This document shows positions 44,399-51,192 of a stretch of DNA of 51,192 nt, in pieces (the first letter of the stretch is position 1; each line of letters starts with the position of its first letter). The notes below the pieces were generated by a model. It had not been told where the DNA came from. It worked only from the letters and a program-made list of their open reading frames with translations, and searched no databases. The position numbers were made by a program, and so were the translations under genes. Origin of the DNA: JBCBSS01 sp039819065 (GTDB lineage: Bacteria; Bacteroidota; Bacteroidia; Cytophagales; Cyclobacteriaceae); assembly GCA_039819065.1 (NCBI GenBank), contig JBCBSS010000042.1:1-51192 (forward strand), in the 5' to 3' direction.

Positions 44399-47300
44399 GT
44401 GAAAAAAATAGGCTTGATAATTTTAATAGCTACTCAAGTTTCGTTAAACATTTCATTTGGTCAAAATGATATAGACTCTACTCTCGCCAAACAATATTAT
44501 GATTTGGCAGACTCTCTATTGGGAATACCGGACCGTGACTTAGCGACGCTAGATAGTATCGTTGTACTTCTAAACAAGGCAAGCCTAATATATGAGAAAG
44601 CCGAAAACTGGGAGCAGTTAACATCTTGTCTCTTAGGATTGGGAAGTACTCACCTCGCTCAGGGGCGTCGCGATGTGGCGTTATCTACTTTTGAGAGGGC
44701 GCTCAAGCTATGTACAACCCACTTAGGGCGGAGCCACAGGTTTACCCCCAAGGCATTGGCAGAATTGGGAGTGATAAACTCTGTCAATGACAATTTCGTT
44801 AAGGCGAAAGCTTATTTACTTGAAGCCATTGATAAATATGAAAAGTTGGCGGAAGAAGATGGTTCAAATACAGCGCTCACTTATAATCGTCTTGGCATCA
44901 ACTTCGTTTACCAGAGCAAATTCGACTCTGCCATTATTTGCTACCGAAAAGCGCTTAAGATTTTACCCATAAACAAAAAGAGTAATAACCAGTTGCACGC
45001 TAGTTTAATCAATAACATCGCTATAGCCATGAGAAACCAAGGACAATATGACTCAGCGATGGTGTATTACAGAAAGTCAGCAGCCATGAGAGCCTCATTC
45101 TTTGGATATAATAGCGATGAGCATGCAGCATCTTTGGCCAATTTGGGAACACTTTTTATGTATTTAGCCGAATATGATTCAAGCGTTATATACACCTCGA
45201 AAGCATTGGAAATTCAAAAGGCAAATTCACCAACTGACAGTGCTGCTTTGAGTAATTCAATTGGTAATCTAGGAATAGCACTTCAATATAAGGGTAACTT
45301 TGATTCAGCCAAAGTGTGTTACGAACTGTGTATAGAAATACAAAAACGTATATGGGGCGAAGAAAACTCGAGAGTCGCTGGGAATTACTCAAATTTTGCC
45401 AGCCTGCTAAGCGAATTAGGAGAGTACGACCGAGCCCTAGAGTATTTCAAACGAACATTGAAAATCGATTTGAGATCAGGTGAAAACAACGTATGGTCAA
45501 TGGGTTCGTATTTCAAAGTTGGATATACTTACGTCCAAAAAGAACAATATGACCTAGCCCTGCAGTTTTTACGAAAATCTGAGTCAATTGGAGAGAAGAT
45601 ACTAGATAAAGATAACCCAGAATTACCACGTACATTTAATACAATAGCTACAGTATTGGTCAAGAAAGGGCTTATAGACTCCGCATTATACTATTACAAT
45701 AAATCACTTAGAATTTATCGCATAAAAATAGGCCCAGTGAATAATAATGTAGCTTCGGCCTATCACTATATGGCTTTAGCTCATAAGGCAGGAGGGGATT
45801 TAGGTAAAGCCATGGAGTATCTGAACAAAGCTATTGAAGTAAGAAAGCAATCAATTGGAGAGAAGCACTACTTACTGGCTGCGGATTATAATCTATTAGG
45901 TGATATCTACTATGAGCAAAGCTTGTTTACAGCATCATTAGAAAACTACCAATTGGCACTAGAGTCCAACTACCTTGGCCCTAAAAGCGTCTCAGATTTA
46001 ACCGATAAGCTCAATCTCTCCGAAATATCCGATAAGCAAGAATTTTTAGAAACATTGGTTAAAAAGGGTGGAGTGTTCTTGTCCCTGTATGAAAACAGAA
46101 AGTCAAGAGAATATCCCGAACTTGCCTTATCGACATTCAAATTGGCAGATATGCTTATTGATGAAATGAGAATATCTAAGATAAACTATGAGGATAAGAT
46201 AGGGTTCTCAGATATCGCCAAATCCGCTTATGAAAGTGCTATAAAAAACGCACTTATATTGTTCGATTTAACCAACGAAATTTCCTATAAAAAACTAGCC
46301 TTTTTCTACGCTGAAAAAAGTAAAGAAGCCACCCTTTCCCAAGCAGCTTGGAGTGCTTCTGCCCGAGATTTCGGATTAATGCCTAAAGACCTGATAGATC
46401 TGGAGAATAACCTAAGAGTGGACAGGGCGTATTACTGGTCTCTGATGCAAGAAGAACTTCAAAAACCAGAAGGGTATGATTCATTGACCATAAGTCAATT
46501 GGAGAAAAACCTTTTTAAAACGAACAGAACTTATGACTCTTTAATTGGAGCTTTGGAACAAAACTACCCATCATACTATGATATTAAATATAGGCGTGAT
46601 GTATCTAGCGTAGACTTAGTGCAGGAGCGGTTAAGTCCAAAACAAATGCTCATCTCATACTTCACTGGTGATAGCTCAATTTTCGTTTTTACTGTTACCA
46701 AGTCTGATTTTCATACGTTCGCTATCCCCGTAGATGAGACATATTTTAATGATGTCATTGAATTGCGGCAATCATTAGATCCGGCCGAAGAACTTTCTGA
46801 GCTCGAACGTTGGGAACTATATAGAACTAATGGATACGACATTTATAACAAATTCGTTGATATGGCTCTTAACGAGAATGAATCGTCCATAGATGAACTG
46901 ATCGTGATACCTGATGGAAATTTTGGGTATATACCATTCGATGTACTGTTAAGAAAACAACCCTTAAGTAGTAACGAGCATTATAAGGACCTGCACTATC
47001 TTTTTCTTGATTATGAGATACATTATGGCTATTCTGCCAGTCTACTCTTTCAGGCTCCAACAAGAAATAAACGTCCAAGTGGCACTTTTCTGGCTATTGC
47101 ACCGGAGTATGATGGTATAGAGACAGATTCTTTAAGAAATCTGCGTTTGGGCCGATTCAGAGATCAAATAACCAAACTGACACATAACAAAGAGGAGGTC
47201 GAGAACATCAGTAGGTATTTTGATGGTGTAACACTAGTTGGTAACGAAGCCGTCGAATTCAATTTCAAAGCTTCCGCGTCTCAGTTTAACATCTTACACC

Positions 47301-47830
47301 TCGCCATGCATGCCATTGTTGACGACCAAAATCCCATGAATTCCAAATTCGTATTTTCTAATAACGAGAATGATATTGAGGATAACTTCCTTCATGCATT
47401 TGAACTATACAATATGCAGTTGTCTTCTGAAATGGTTGTTCTAAGCGCTTGTGCAACAGGCTATGGCAAACTACAGCAAGGTGAGGGTATTATGAGCCTG
47501 GCCAGGGCGTTTTCGTACGCCGGTTGTCCGAGCGTAGTGATGAGTCACTGGTCTGTCAATGATCAGTCGACCGCCGCTGTAATGAACAGCTTTTACAAGT
47601 ATCTCGCGGAAGGCAAGGCTAAATCCGCTGCCTTAAGACAAGCAAAGCTGGATTTTCTTCAAAAATCAGGAGTCAGGCAGTCGCACCCTGCTTACTGGGG
47701 TAGCTTTGTAGTATTGGGGAATAACGATCCTTTGAGCATCAGCAGGTCTTGGTTTAGGTGGTGGTATGCGGCCATTCTTTTAGTTCTAGTGGCTGGAGTG
47801 GTTTGGAGGTTTAGGGTTTCTCGTTCTTAG
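44399..47830 (+). CDS. exported TPR-CHAT caspase-like protein
   Basis: A 1143-residue protein with GTG start. A signal peptide (residues 1-21, FGQ) is followed by an array of about ten to twelve TPR units (60-540), e.g. YNRLGINFVYQSKFDSAIIC and AYHYMALAHKAGGDLGKAM, a helical linker, and a CHAT domain at about 800-1100. The caspase-type dyad is His971 (HLAMHA) and Cys1018 (SACATGYGKLQQGEG). One membrane helix (1118-1135) and a short basic tail end the protein. The protease domain should therefore be outside the cytoplasm, held at the inner membrane. CHAT proteases elsewhere are used in defence and cell-death systems; that is not shown here. It stands alone between repeat clusters. Confidence 0.88.
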   Translation: MKKIGLIILIATQVSLNISFGQNDIDSTLAKQYYDLADSLLGIPDRDLATLDSIVVLLNKASLIYEKAENWEQLTSCLLGLGSTHLAQGRRDVALSTFERALKLCTTHLGRSHRFTPKALAELGVINSVNDNFVKAKAYLLEAIDKYEKLAEEDGSNTALTYNRLGINFVYQSKFDSAIICYRKALKILPINKKSNNQLHASLINNIAIAMRNQGQYDSAMVYYRKSAAMRASFFGYNSDEHAASLANLGTLFMYLAEYDSSVIYTSKALEIQKANSPTDSAALSNSIGNLGIALQYKGNFDSAKVCYELCIEIQKRIWGEENSRVAGNYSNFASLLSELGEYDRALEYFKRTLKIDLRSGENNVWSMGSYFKVGYTYVQKEQYDLALQFLRKSESIGEKILDKDNPELPRTFNTIATVLVKKGLIDSALYYYNKSLRIYRIKIGPVNNNVASAYHYMALAHKAGGDLGKAMEYLNKAIEVRKQSIGEKHYLLAADYNLLGDIYYEQSLFTASLENYQLALESNYLGPKSVSDLTDKLNLSEISDKQEFLETLVKKGGVFLSLYENRKSREYPELALSTFKLADMLIDEMRISKINYEDKIGFSDIAKSAYESAIKNALILFDLTNEISYKKLAFFYAEKSKEATLSQAAWSASARDFGLMPKDLIDLENNLRVDRAYYWSLMQEELQKPEGYDSLTISQLEKNLFKTNRTYDSLIGALEQNYPSYYDIKYRRDVSSVDLVQERLSPKQMLISYFTGDSSIFVFTVTKSDFHTFAIPVDETYFNDVIELRQSLDPAEELSELERWELYRTNGYDIYNKFVDMALNENESSIDELIVIPDGNFGYIPFDVLLRKQPLSSNEHYKDLHYLFLDYEIHYGYSASLLFQAPTRNKRPSGTFLAIAPEYDGIETDSLRNLRLGRFRDQITKLTHNKEEVENISRYFDGVTLVGNEAVEFNFKASASQFNILHLAMHAIVDDQNPMNSKFVFSNNENDIEDNFLHAFELYNMQLSSEMVVLSACATGYGKLQQGEGIMSLARAFSYAGCPSVVMSHWSVNDQSTAAVMNSFYKYLAEGKAKSAALRQAKLDFLQKSGVRQSHPAYWGSFVVLGNNDPLSISRSWFRWWYAAILLVLVAGVVWRFRVSRS

Positions 47831-47841
47831 CTTCATAAGCA

Positions 47842-47956
47842 GTCATTCTGGAAGAATCTTAATAGCAAGTATTTACTACCGGCGTTTGCCAGTAATAGAA
47901 ATGAACGGCCGATCTAAGGTTAGTGCCCGAAGCCACTAAGTTTCTTTTAGAATGAC
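47842..47956. repeat. MITE-like element, copy 3
   Basis: The ends GTCATTCTGGAAGAATCTT (47842-47860) and AAGTTTCTTTTAGAATGAC (47938-47956) are inverted repeats that match at 16 of 19 positions, the best preserved of the four copies and only 115 bp long. It begins 12 bases after the CHAT stop codon. Confidence 0.75.
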
Positions 47957-47992
47957 TTGAGAGGTTCTTGTGTTATCAATTGACAATACAGA

Positions 47993-48034
47993 GATTCCCC
48001 GGATTTTCTCCTTCGTCGAAAACCGGAGAATGAC
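47993..48034 (-). repeat. palindromic repeat, GTCATTCTCCGG type, copy 2
   Basis: Read on the minus strand: GTCATTCTCCGGTTTTCGAC, then a short loop and GGAGAAAATCCGGGGAATC. ATTCTCCGG pairs with CCGGGGAAT and the TTTTC and GAAAA flanks extend the stem. The same sequence recurs almost exactly at 48425-48466. Confidence 0.75.
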
Positions 48035-48071
48035 GGTGATTTCTTAAATCTCTCAATGGCATAAATTAGTT

Positions 48072-48099
48072 GTCATGCCGGAGGTATTCTCCCCATGAT
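48072..48099. repeat. palindromic repeat, GTCATGCCGG type
   Basis: GTCATGCCGGAG, a short loop, then CTCCCCATGATG. The stem is imperfect. It abuts the next MITE-like copy. Confidence 0.45.
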
Positions 48100-48232
48100 G
48101 TCATTCTGGAAGAATCTTATTGGAAAGTTTCTCTAACAGATGTTAGCATACTACATAAGCTAGTGGCAGGAGTCTAATAGACAACTCTATCCACGTTAGT
48201 ACCCGAAGTCACTGAGTTTCTTTGCTTATGAC
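48100..48232. repeat. MITE-like element, copy 4
   Basis: Left end GTCATTCTGGAAGAATCTT (48100-48118); right end GAGTTTCTTTGCTTATGAC (48214-48232), more diverged. Interior of 95 bp shares GTTAGTACCCGAAGTCACTG with copy 3 (GTTAGTGCCCGAAGCCACTA). Confidence 0.65.
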
Positions 48233-48279
48233 GTGTTTTTATATACGCTGAAGACCTTTGCTATTCTTACCCCTTTTTA

Positions 48280-48301
48280 TTTCCCCTAACATTAGGGGAA
48301 A
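48280..48301. repeat. perfect 8-bp hairpin
   Basis: TTTCCCCT at 48280-48287 and AGGGGAAA at 48294-48301 are exactly complementary, with a 6-base loop. It lies in repeat-rich DNA between copy 4 and the following hairpin and has no T run on either side. Confidence 0.6.
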
Positions 48302-48424
48302 ACTCTCCAGAACAACAGAACTGCCTAATGATTTCGGCCAATGTCATTCAATTTTGTGTATTGAAACTAAAATATTAAGTCTCAGAAGGACTTTATGGGT
48401 TATTACATTTTCAAATAACCTTGA

Positions 48425-48466
48425 GATTCCCCGGTTTTTCTCCTTCGTCGAAAACCGGAGAATGAC
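48425..48466 (-). repeat. palindromic repeat, GTCATTCTCCGG type, copy 3
   Basis: Nearly identical to 47993-48034: GTCATTCTCCGGTTTTCGAC on the minus strand, followed by GGAGAAAAACCGGGGAATC. Confidence 0.75.
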
Positions 48467-48492
48467 GTAATATCCAAGGCACTACCATACCA

Positions 48493-48517
48493 GTCATGTC
48501 GAGTGCAACGAGACATC
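48493..48517 (+). repeat. palindromic repeat, GTCATGTCGAG type
   Basis: GTCATGTCGAG then TGCAA and CGAGACATC: an imperfect stem with a GTCAT head and ATC tail, a pattern I recall as common in intergenic DNA of Bacteroidota. Confidence 0.6.
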
Positions 48518-48566
48518 TATCTTGAAGGTACATACATACCACAGTAAACAATTAGGAATGTTCCTT

Positions 48567-49493
48567 TCACAGGTTTTCTACTAGCTTTACCATGCGTTTC
48601 CTTTGTTCAGCATTAGGTAATCGTCCTAATCCGGCACCGAGATTATCGATCATATGCTTGGGTTTGGCAGTCCCGGGTATTACGCAATTAACTGCCGGGT
48701 GAGATACCATATATTTCAAGAAGAACTGTCCCCAGCTATTGCAATCAAAGTCTTTTGCCCAAGTTGGAATTTCCTTTCCTCTTGTTTTTCTAAATAGTGA
48801 ACCTCCTTCATACGGCCTATTCACAATTACGGCTATACCTCTATCCTGAGCCAAAGGAAGAATGCTTTGTTCTGCTGTTCTACTCAGAATGGAGTAGTTC
48901 AGTTGAATGAAGTCTATTGGGTGATTCTTCATAATCTGCTCCATATCATCATAGGCAGACTCGACATAATGCGTGATGCCCATATACCTGACTTTACCAT
49001 CTGCTTTCCAGCCTTTAAGCGTATCCAGATGGGTTCGCCAATCAACAAGGTTATGTACTTGCATCAGGTCCATAGGTCTTTTATTCATCAGTTGCATCGA
49101 TTGCTCCATCTGGCGTATACCTGATTGTTTGCCTGACGTCCAAACCTTAGTGGCTCCAAAGAGCTTCTTACTCAGGTCCAGTTCTTTGGACAGTTCCCCG
49201 ACTACGCCTTCGGATCGGCCGTACATGGGAGAGGAATCGATAACCGAACCTCCTTTTTCGGTCAGTAGTTTCAAAACTTGGCGCAAAGGTTCCCTTTCAG
49301 AGTCGTTGTTACCAACATCGAAAGTTTGCCATGTACCAACACCCACTACTGGCAATTGCTCTCCCGAAGAAGGAATTGGCTTTTTTCTAAGGTTTTCCAC
49401 GAGAGAGGTGATCTCAAATGAACTTAATGAGAGGCCTAATGCTAGCGTCATTAAGCTTTTTGAGGCATCACGTCTTGACATTTGCTGTTTCAT
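48567..49493 (-). CDS. exported aldo/keto reductase
   Basis: A 308-residue protein with a twin-arginine-like start (SRRDASKSLMTLALGLSLSSF), so probably moved folded across the membrane. The aldo/keto reductase barrel has Asp86 and Tyr91 (SVIDSSPMYGRSE), Lys116 (FGATKVW) and His147 (LMQVHNLVDW), the full catalytic set; near the end IPGTAKPKHMIDNL resembles the NADP-binding part. The substrate is unknown. It overlaps the upstream transporter gene by 26 bases, so they are coupled. Confidence 0.88.
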   Translation of the reverse strand: MKQQMSRRDASKSLMTLALGLSLSSFEITSLVENLRKKPIPSSGEQLPVVGVGTWQTFDVGNNDSEREPLRQVLKLLTEKGGSVIDSSPMYGRSEGVVGELSKELDLSKKLFGATKVWTSGKQSGIRQMEQSMQLMNKRPMDLMQVHNLVDWRTHLDTLKGWKADGKVRYMGITHYVESAYDDMEQIMKNHPIDFIQLNYSILSRTAEQSILPLAQDRGIAVIVNRPYEGGSLFRKTRGKEIPTWAKDFDCNSWGQFFLKYMVSHPAVNCVIPGTAKPKHMIDNLGAGLGRLPNAEQRKRMVKLVENL

Positions 49494-50718
49494 GATCCAT
49501 CAATTTAGTAAAAGTTATTTTTTGATCCTTCCCGAGTTGATAACCAGTAATTAACCACGCAATGGCCAAAGGCACTGCAGTAAAGGCTAAAGCGGACAAA
49601 TTAAAGCCCAAACCCTTTAGTACTTGAAAAAGAAGGCTACTCGCTGCATCACCTCCTCTGTAGACGGTGGTGTCGATTAACCCTTTGATAGTGTAACTGT
49701 TCTTTCGTTCTAACCTAGTGAATATTATCTCTCTGCTTGGTCGCTGAATGGCTGCATTACCTGCTCGATAACAAACTTGAACAATGGTGACCACTAAAAG
49801 CGAAGGGGAGAACCCGACCACAGCGAACATTATTACAGACACTGCCGGGATGATCATCAGACTGAAAATAATCCCTTTGCTTTTTATCAGTTTCTTGGTC
49901 ACAAAGACCTGAACCAAAATAGCCATTATACTGGTTGCAAGGTCTCTAAATGCGAAAAAGGAGACTCGGTGTTGCGGATCGCTAATAGTTGAGGAAATGA
50001 TATGTGCCTGTTCAAGATATAAAAACGTAGAAAGCGAAGCGTATAGAAATACAAATAAGCCAAGGATACTAAGTTGATTAGGCTTGGATACATGGTCTTT
50101 TCTATCATCTTGCTGCTTAGCATTAAAGGAGAGGTGACTAGGCGAATTGGCCGCTACTCTACTGCAATAAAGCGAGCAGAAAAGACTTACCGTAGCCCAA
50201 AGTAATATGTATTTTGATCCTCCTGTAGCGATCACCAACTGAACCAAAATAGGCCCTGTGATGGTCCCGACTGTGATCCCCAAAGCTGCCTTAGTGAAGA
50301 AAAAGGGGTGTTCGGTAGCTGGAACAACATTACCAAGTAGGTGCCATGCCATCGATAGGCCTAGCAAATTGAAAACATTGATCCAGATGAATAACACCGA
50401 GCTGAGCTGGCTGACGTTTCCATGCTCATTCAACACTAAAAATGAAATAAACAGAAGCAGAGCAGTGAATACGGTGACTATCGCGAATGGCGTCTTTTTG
50501 AATTTCACGTGTAGCCATTGTACGATAGGCAGCGTTAACAGTACTACTAAAAAACTTCCTAAAAACAATAAATACAGATTTTCTACACCGAATGTAATAG
50601 CCATTTCATCGCGCATCGGGCGTAACATAAAGCAGCCATTCTGCAAAAAGAAGAAACAAGCTAAGATCCAGATTGTGGTTTGTGTCCTATTAGGTAGTTG
50701 GTGTAGAGGGCTGCTCAC
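49468..50718 (-). CDS. MFS-fold transporter, nucleotide-exchanger-like
   Basis: A 416-residue membrane protein with about twelve hydrophobic segments. The N-terminal part (CFMLRPMRDEMAITFGVENLYLLFLGSF) resembles the Npt1/Npt2-type and related MFS-like proteins of the ADP/ATP translocase group, as does PSREIIFTRLERKNSYTIKGLIDTTVYRGGD later. The real substrate is not known, and many bacterial relatives are not nucleotide transporters. The start is GTG at 50718; no ATG is available. Its end overlaps the aldo/keto reductase. The RiPP precursor gene lies 180 bases upstream on the same strand. Confidence 0.8.
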   Translation of the reverse strand: MSSPLHQLPNRTQTTIWILACFFFLQNGCFMLRPMRDEMAITFGVENLYLLFLGSFLVVLLTLPIVQWLHVKFKKTPFAIVTVFTALLLFISFLVLNEHGNVSQLSSVLFIWINVFNLLGLSMAWHLLGNVVPATEHPFFFTKAALGITVGTITGPILVQLVIATGGSKYILLWATVSLFCSLYCSRVAANSPSHLSFNAKQQDDRKDHVSKPNQLSILGLFVFLYASLSTFLYLEQAHIISSTISDPQHRVSFFAFRDLATSIMAILVQVFVTKKLIKSKGIIFSLMIIPAVSVIMFAVVGFSPSLLVVTIVQVCYRAGNAAIQRPSREIIFTRLERKNSYTIKGLIDTTVYRGGDAASSLLFQVLKGLGFNLSALAFTAVPLAIAWLITGYQLGKDQKITFTKLMDHETANVKT

Positions 50719-50857
50719 AGGTTGTTCAATAGATATTTAAACCTGTAAGTAAGGAGTAAGTGGCCTAATTGACCTTCGAATTAATGAATGTGAATGATGG
50801 ATTAATTAATTCTACAAATAAAATACTGGTTGGGGAAATGAGAAGAGTAGTATAAGT

Positions 50858-50883
50858 GCATGGGCCTGCATTAAGACCCATGC
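50858..50883 (-). terminator. hairpin downstream of the RiPP precursor gene
   Basis: GCATGGGCC at 50858-50866 and GACCCATGC at 50875-50883 pair at 8 of 9 positions with an 8-base loop. On the minus strand it begins 15 bases after the precursor stop codon. There is no T run, so it may limit read-through or protect the 3' end of an abundant short message rather than stop it fully. Confidence 0.5.
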
Positions 50884-50897
50884 GACAAAAGTCATTC

Positions 50898-51092
50898 TTA
50901 GTAGCAAATTTCGTTACAGTTTGTCTGAAGTGCAGTTTGGCAAGGGAACCATAATGTAAATAATGGATCATCGCACTGGCAAGGGTGAATAGAGTCTGTT
51001 ACAACAGGGCATCCGCCTTTTACTTTTTGCTCATCTGAAGTTGTGAAGCTTTTAACTTTCAGATTTTCGAGTGATAGCTTAGATTTTTTCAT
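50898..51092 (-). CDS. RiPP (lanthipeptide-like) precursor peptide with GG leader
   Basis: A 64-residue peptide. The leader MKKSKLSLENLKVKSFTTS, then DEQKVKGG, has the LxLxxLKVKSF and terminal Gly-Gly features of GG-leader natural product precursors of Bacteroidota, including the pinensin-type class I lanthipeptides as I recall them. Cleavage after Gly27 would free a 37-residue core (Cys28-Tyr64) with six Cys (28, 38, 40, 51, 59, 63) and five Ser/Thr (32, 34, 46, 53, 57), enough for several lanthionine rings or disulfides. No LanB, LanC or ABC transporter gene is inside the window; these would lie to the right. Alternatives are a disulfide-only bacteriocin. Confidence 0.82.
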   Translation of the reverse strand: MKKSKLSLENLKVKSFTTSDEQKVKGGCPVVTDSIHPCQCDDPLFTLWFPCQTALQTNCNEICY

Positions 51093-51192
51093 GGTTAATG
51101 ATTTTTAGTTATATATAAAAATATAAATATTATTTTTTATTTCTCGTGTAATTATGGACATTATTTAATTATATATAGATTAAATATATAAT
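51093..51192. other. AT-rich upstream region of the RiPP gene
   Basis: The last 100 bases hold only 12 G or C, the most AT-rich stretch in the window. Repeated TATATA and AAATAT blocks are seen, and a TATATTTT on the minus strand is one base from the TAnnTTTG promoter consensus. The promoter of the precursor gene is presumably here. Confidence 0.5.

Larger units (their letters stand above)
47831..48566. other. repeat-filled intergenic region after the CHAT gene
   Basis: No gene is supported in this 736-base gap. It holds two more copies of the MITE-like element (47842-47956, 48100-48232), two hairpins of the GTCATTCTCCGG type (47993-48034, 48425-48466), a GTCATGCCGG element (48072-48099), a perfect TTTCCCCT hairpin (48280-48301) and a GTCATGTCGAG element (48493-48517). 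Confidence 0.7.

Noticed and set aside
44399..47830. TPR-CHAT gene as the protease of a type III-E (Craspase) system
   Set aside because: No gRAMP/Cas7-11, Cas1 or array nearby, and the protein has a signal peptide and membrane anchor, unlike the cytoplasmic Csx29.
43874..48466. Regularly looking GTCATTCTGGAAGAATC repeats as a CRISPR array
   Set aside because: Copies are 115 bp or more apart, palindromic at the ends, of unequal length and separated by a 3.4-kb gene; no cas gene is present.
48973..49554. 193-codon open frame antisense to the aldo/keto reductase
   Set aside because: The opposite strand has all aldo/keto catalytic motifs; the antisense frame shows no domain.
1..51192. tRNA, rRNA or prophage/insertion sequence genes
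   Set aside because: Looked for cloverleaf-like TTCGAAT arms, rRNA-like conserved stretches and transposase motifs on reading through; none was recognised, though a computed scan would be more reliable.

Overview
The window looks like a chromosomal segment of a free-living, probably marine member of the Bacteroidota, most likely order Cytophagales. The clues are a SpoIIM-DUF4129-DUF4350-MoxR-DUF58 operon with RDD genes beside it, PD40-OmpA envelope proteins, many single-domain exported proteins, starts without clear Shine-Dalgarno sequences, TTG/TAnnTTTG-type promoter sequences, and a GG-leader peptide precursor of the Bacteroidota lanthipeptide type. No rRNA, tRNA, CRISPR array, transposase or phage gene was seen.

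Layout. 0-8 kb: cell wall and housekeeping genes (MltD-like lytic transglycosylase, LOG-family phosphoribohydrolase, TIGR01777 epimerase-like protein, an exported coiled-coil protein, M20 dipeptidase, L,D-transpeptidase, a LysR regulator divergent from an SDR oxidoreductase). 8-14 kb: a large helical-repeat protein divergent from a compact leuACDB operon, which turns 2-ketoisovalerate into the leucine precursor 2-ketoisocaproate. 14.5-22.4 kb: the MoxR/DUF58 membrane operon with three RDD membrane proteins. 22.5-30 kb: redox and metal homeostasis (thioredoxin, a 57-residue protein, DsbD, CopA-type copper ATPase) and an M23 family protein. 30-44 kb: envelope proteins (patatin with outer-membrane barrel, two tandem OmpA-like proteins, transglutaminase-like and NlpC-like exported proteins, lipoproteins, AsmA-like protein), plus an aldehyde dehydrogenase and an M20 amidohydrolase. 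44.4-47.8 kb: a large exported TPR-CHAT protein in an island of palindromic repeats. 48.5-51.1 kb: aldo/keto reductase, an MFS/nucleotide-exchanger-like transporter and, at the right edge, a Cys-rich RiPP precursor preceded by very AT-rich DNA.

The most interesting points are the RiPP precursor at 50898-51092, whose biosynthetic genes would lie beyond the right edge; a set of intergenic palindromes of different sequence that share a GTCAT/ATGAC end (7.9, 14.4, 43.9-44.3 and 47.8-48.5 kb), clustered around the CHAT gene; and several protein oddities: a LeuA without regulatory domain, an M23 protein with Cys at a metal-ligand position, and a SpoIIM protein with a long extra membrane domain. All functions are read from motifs and gene order; no database search was run.
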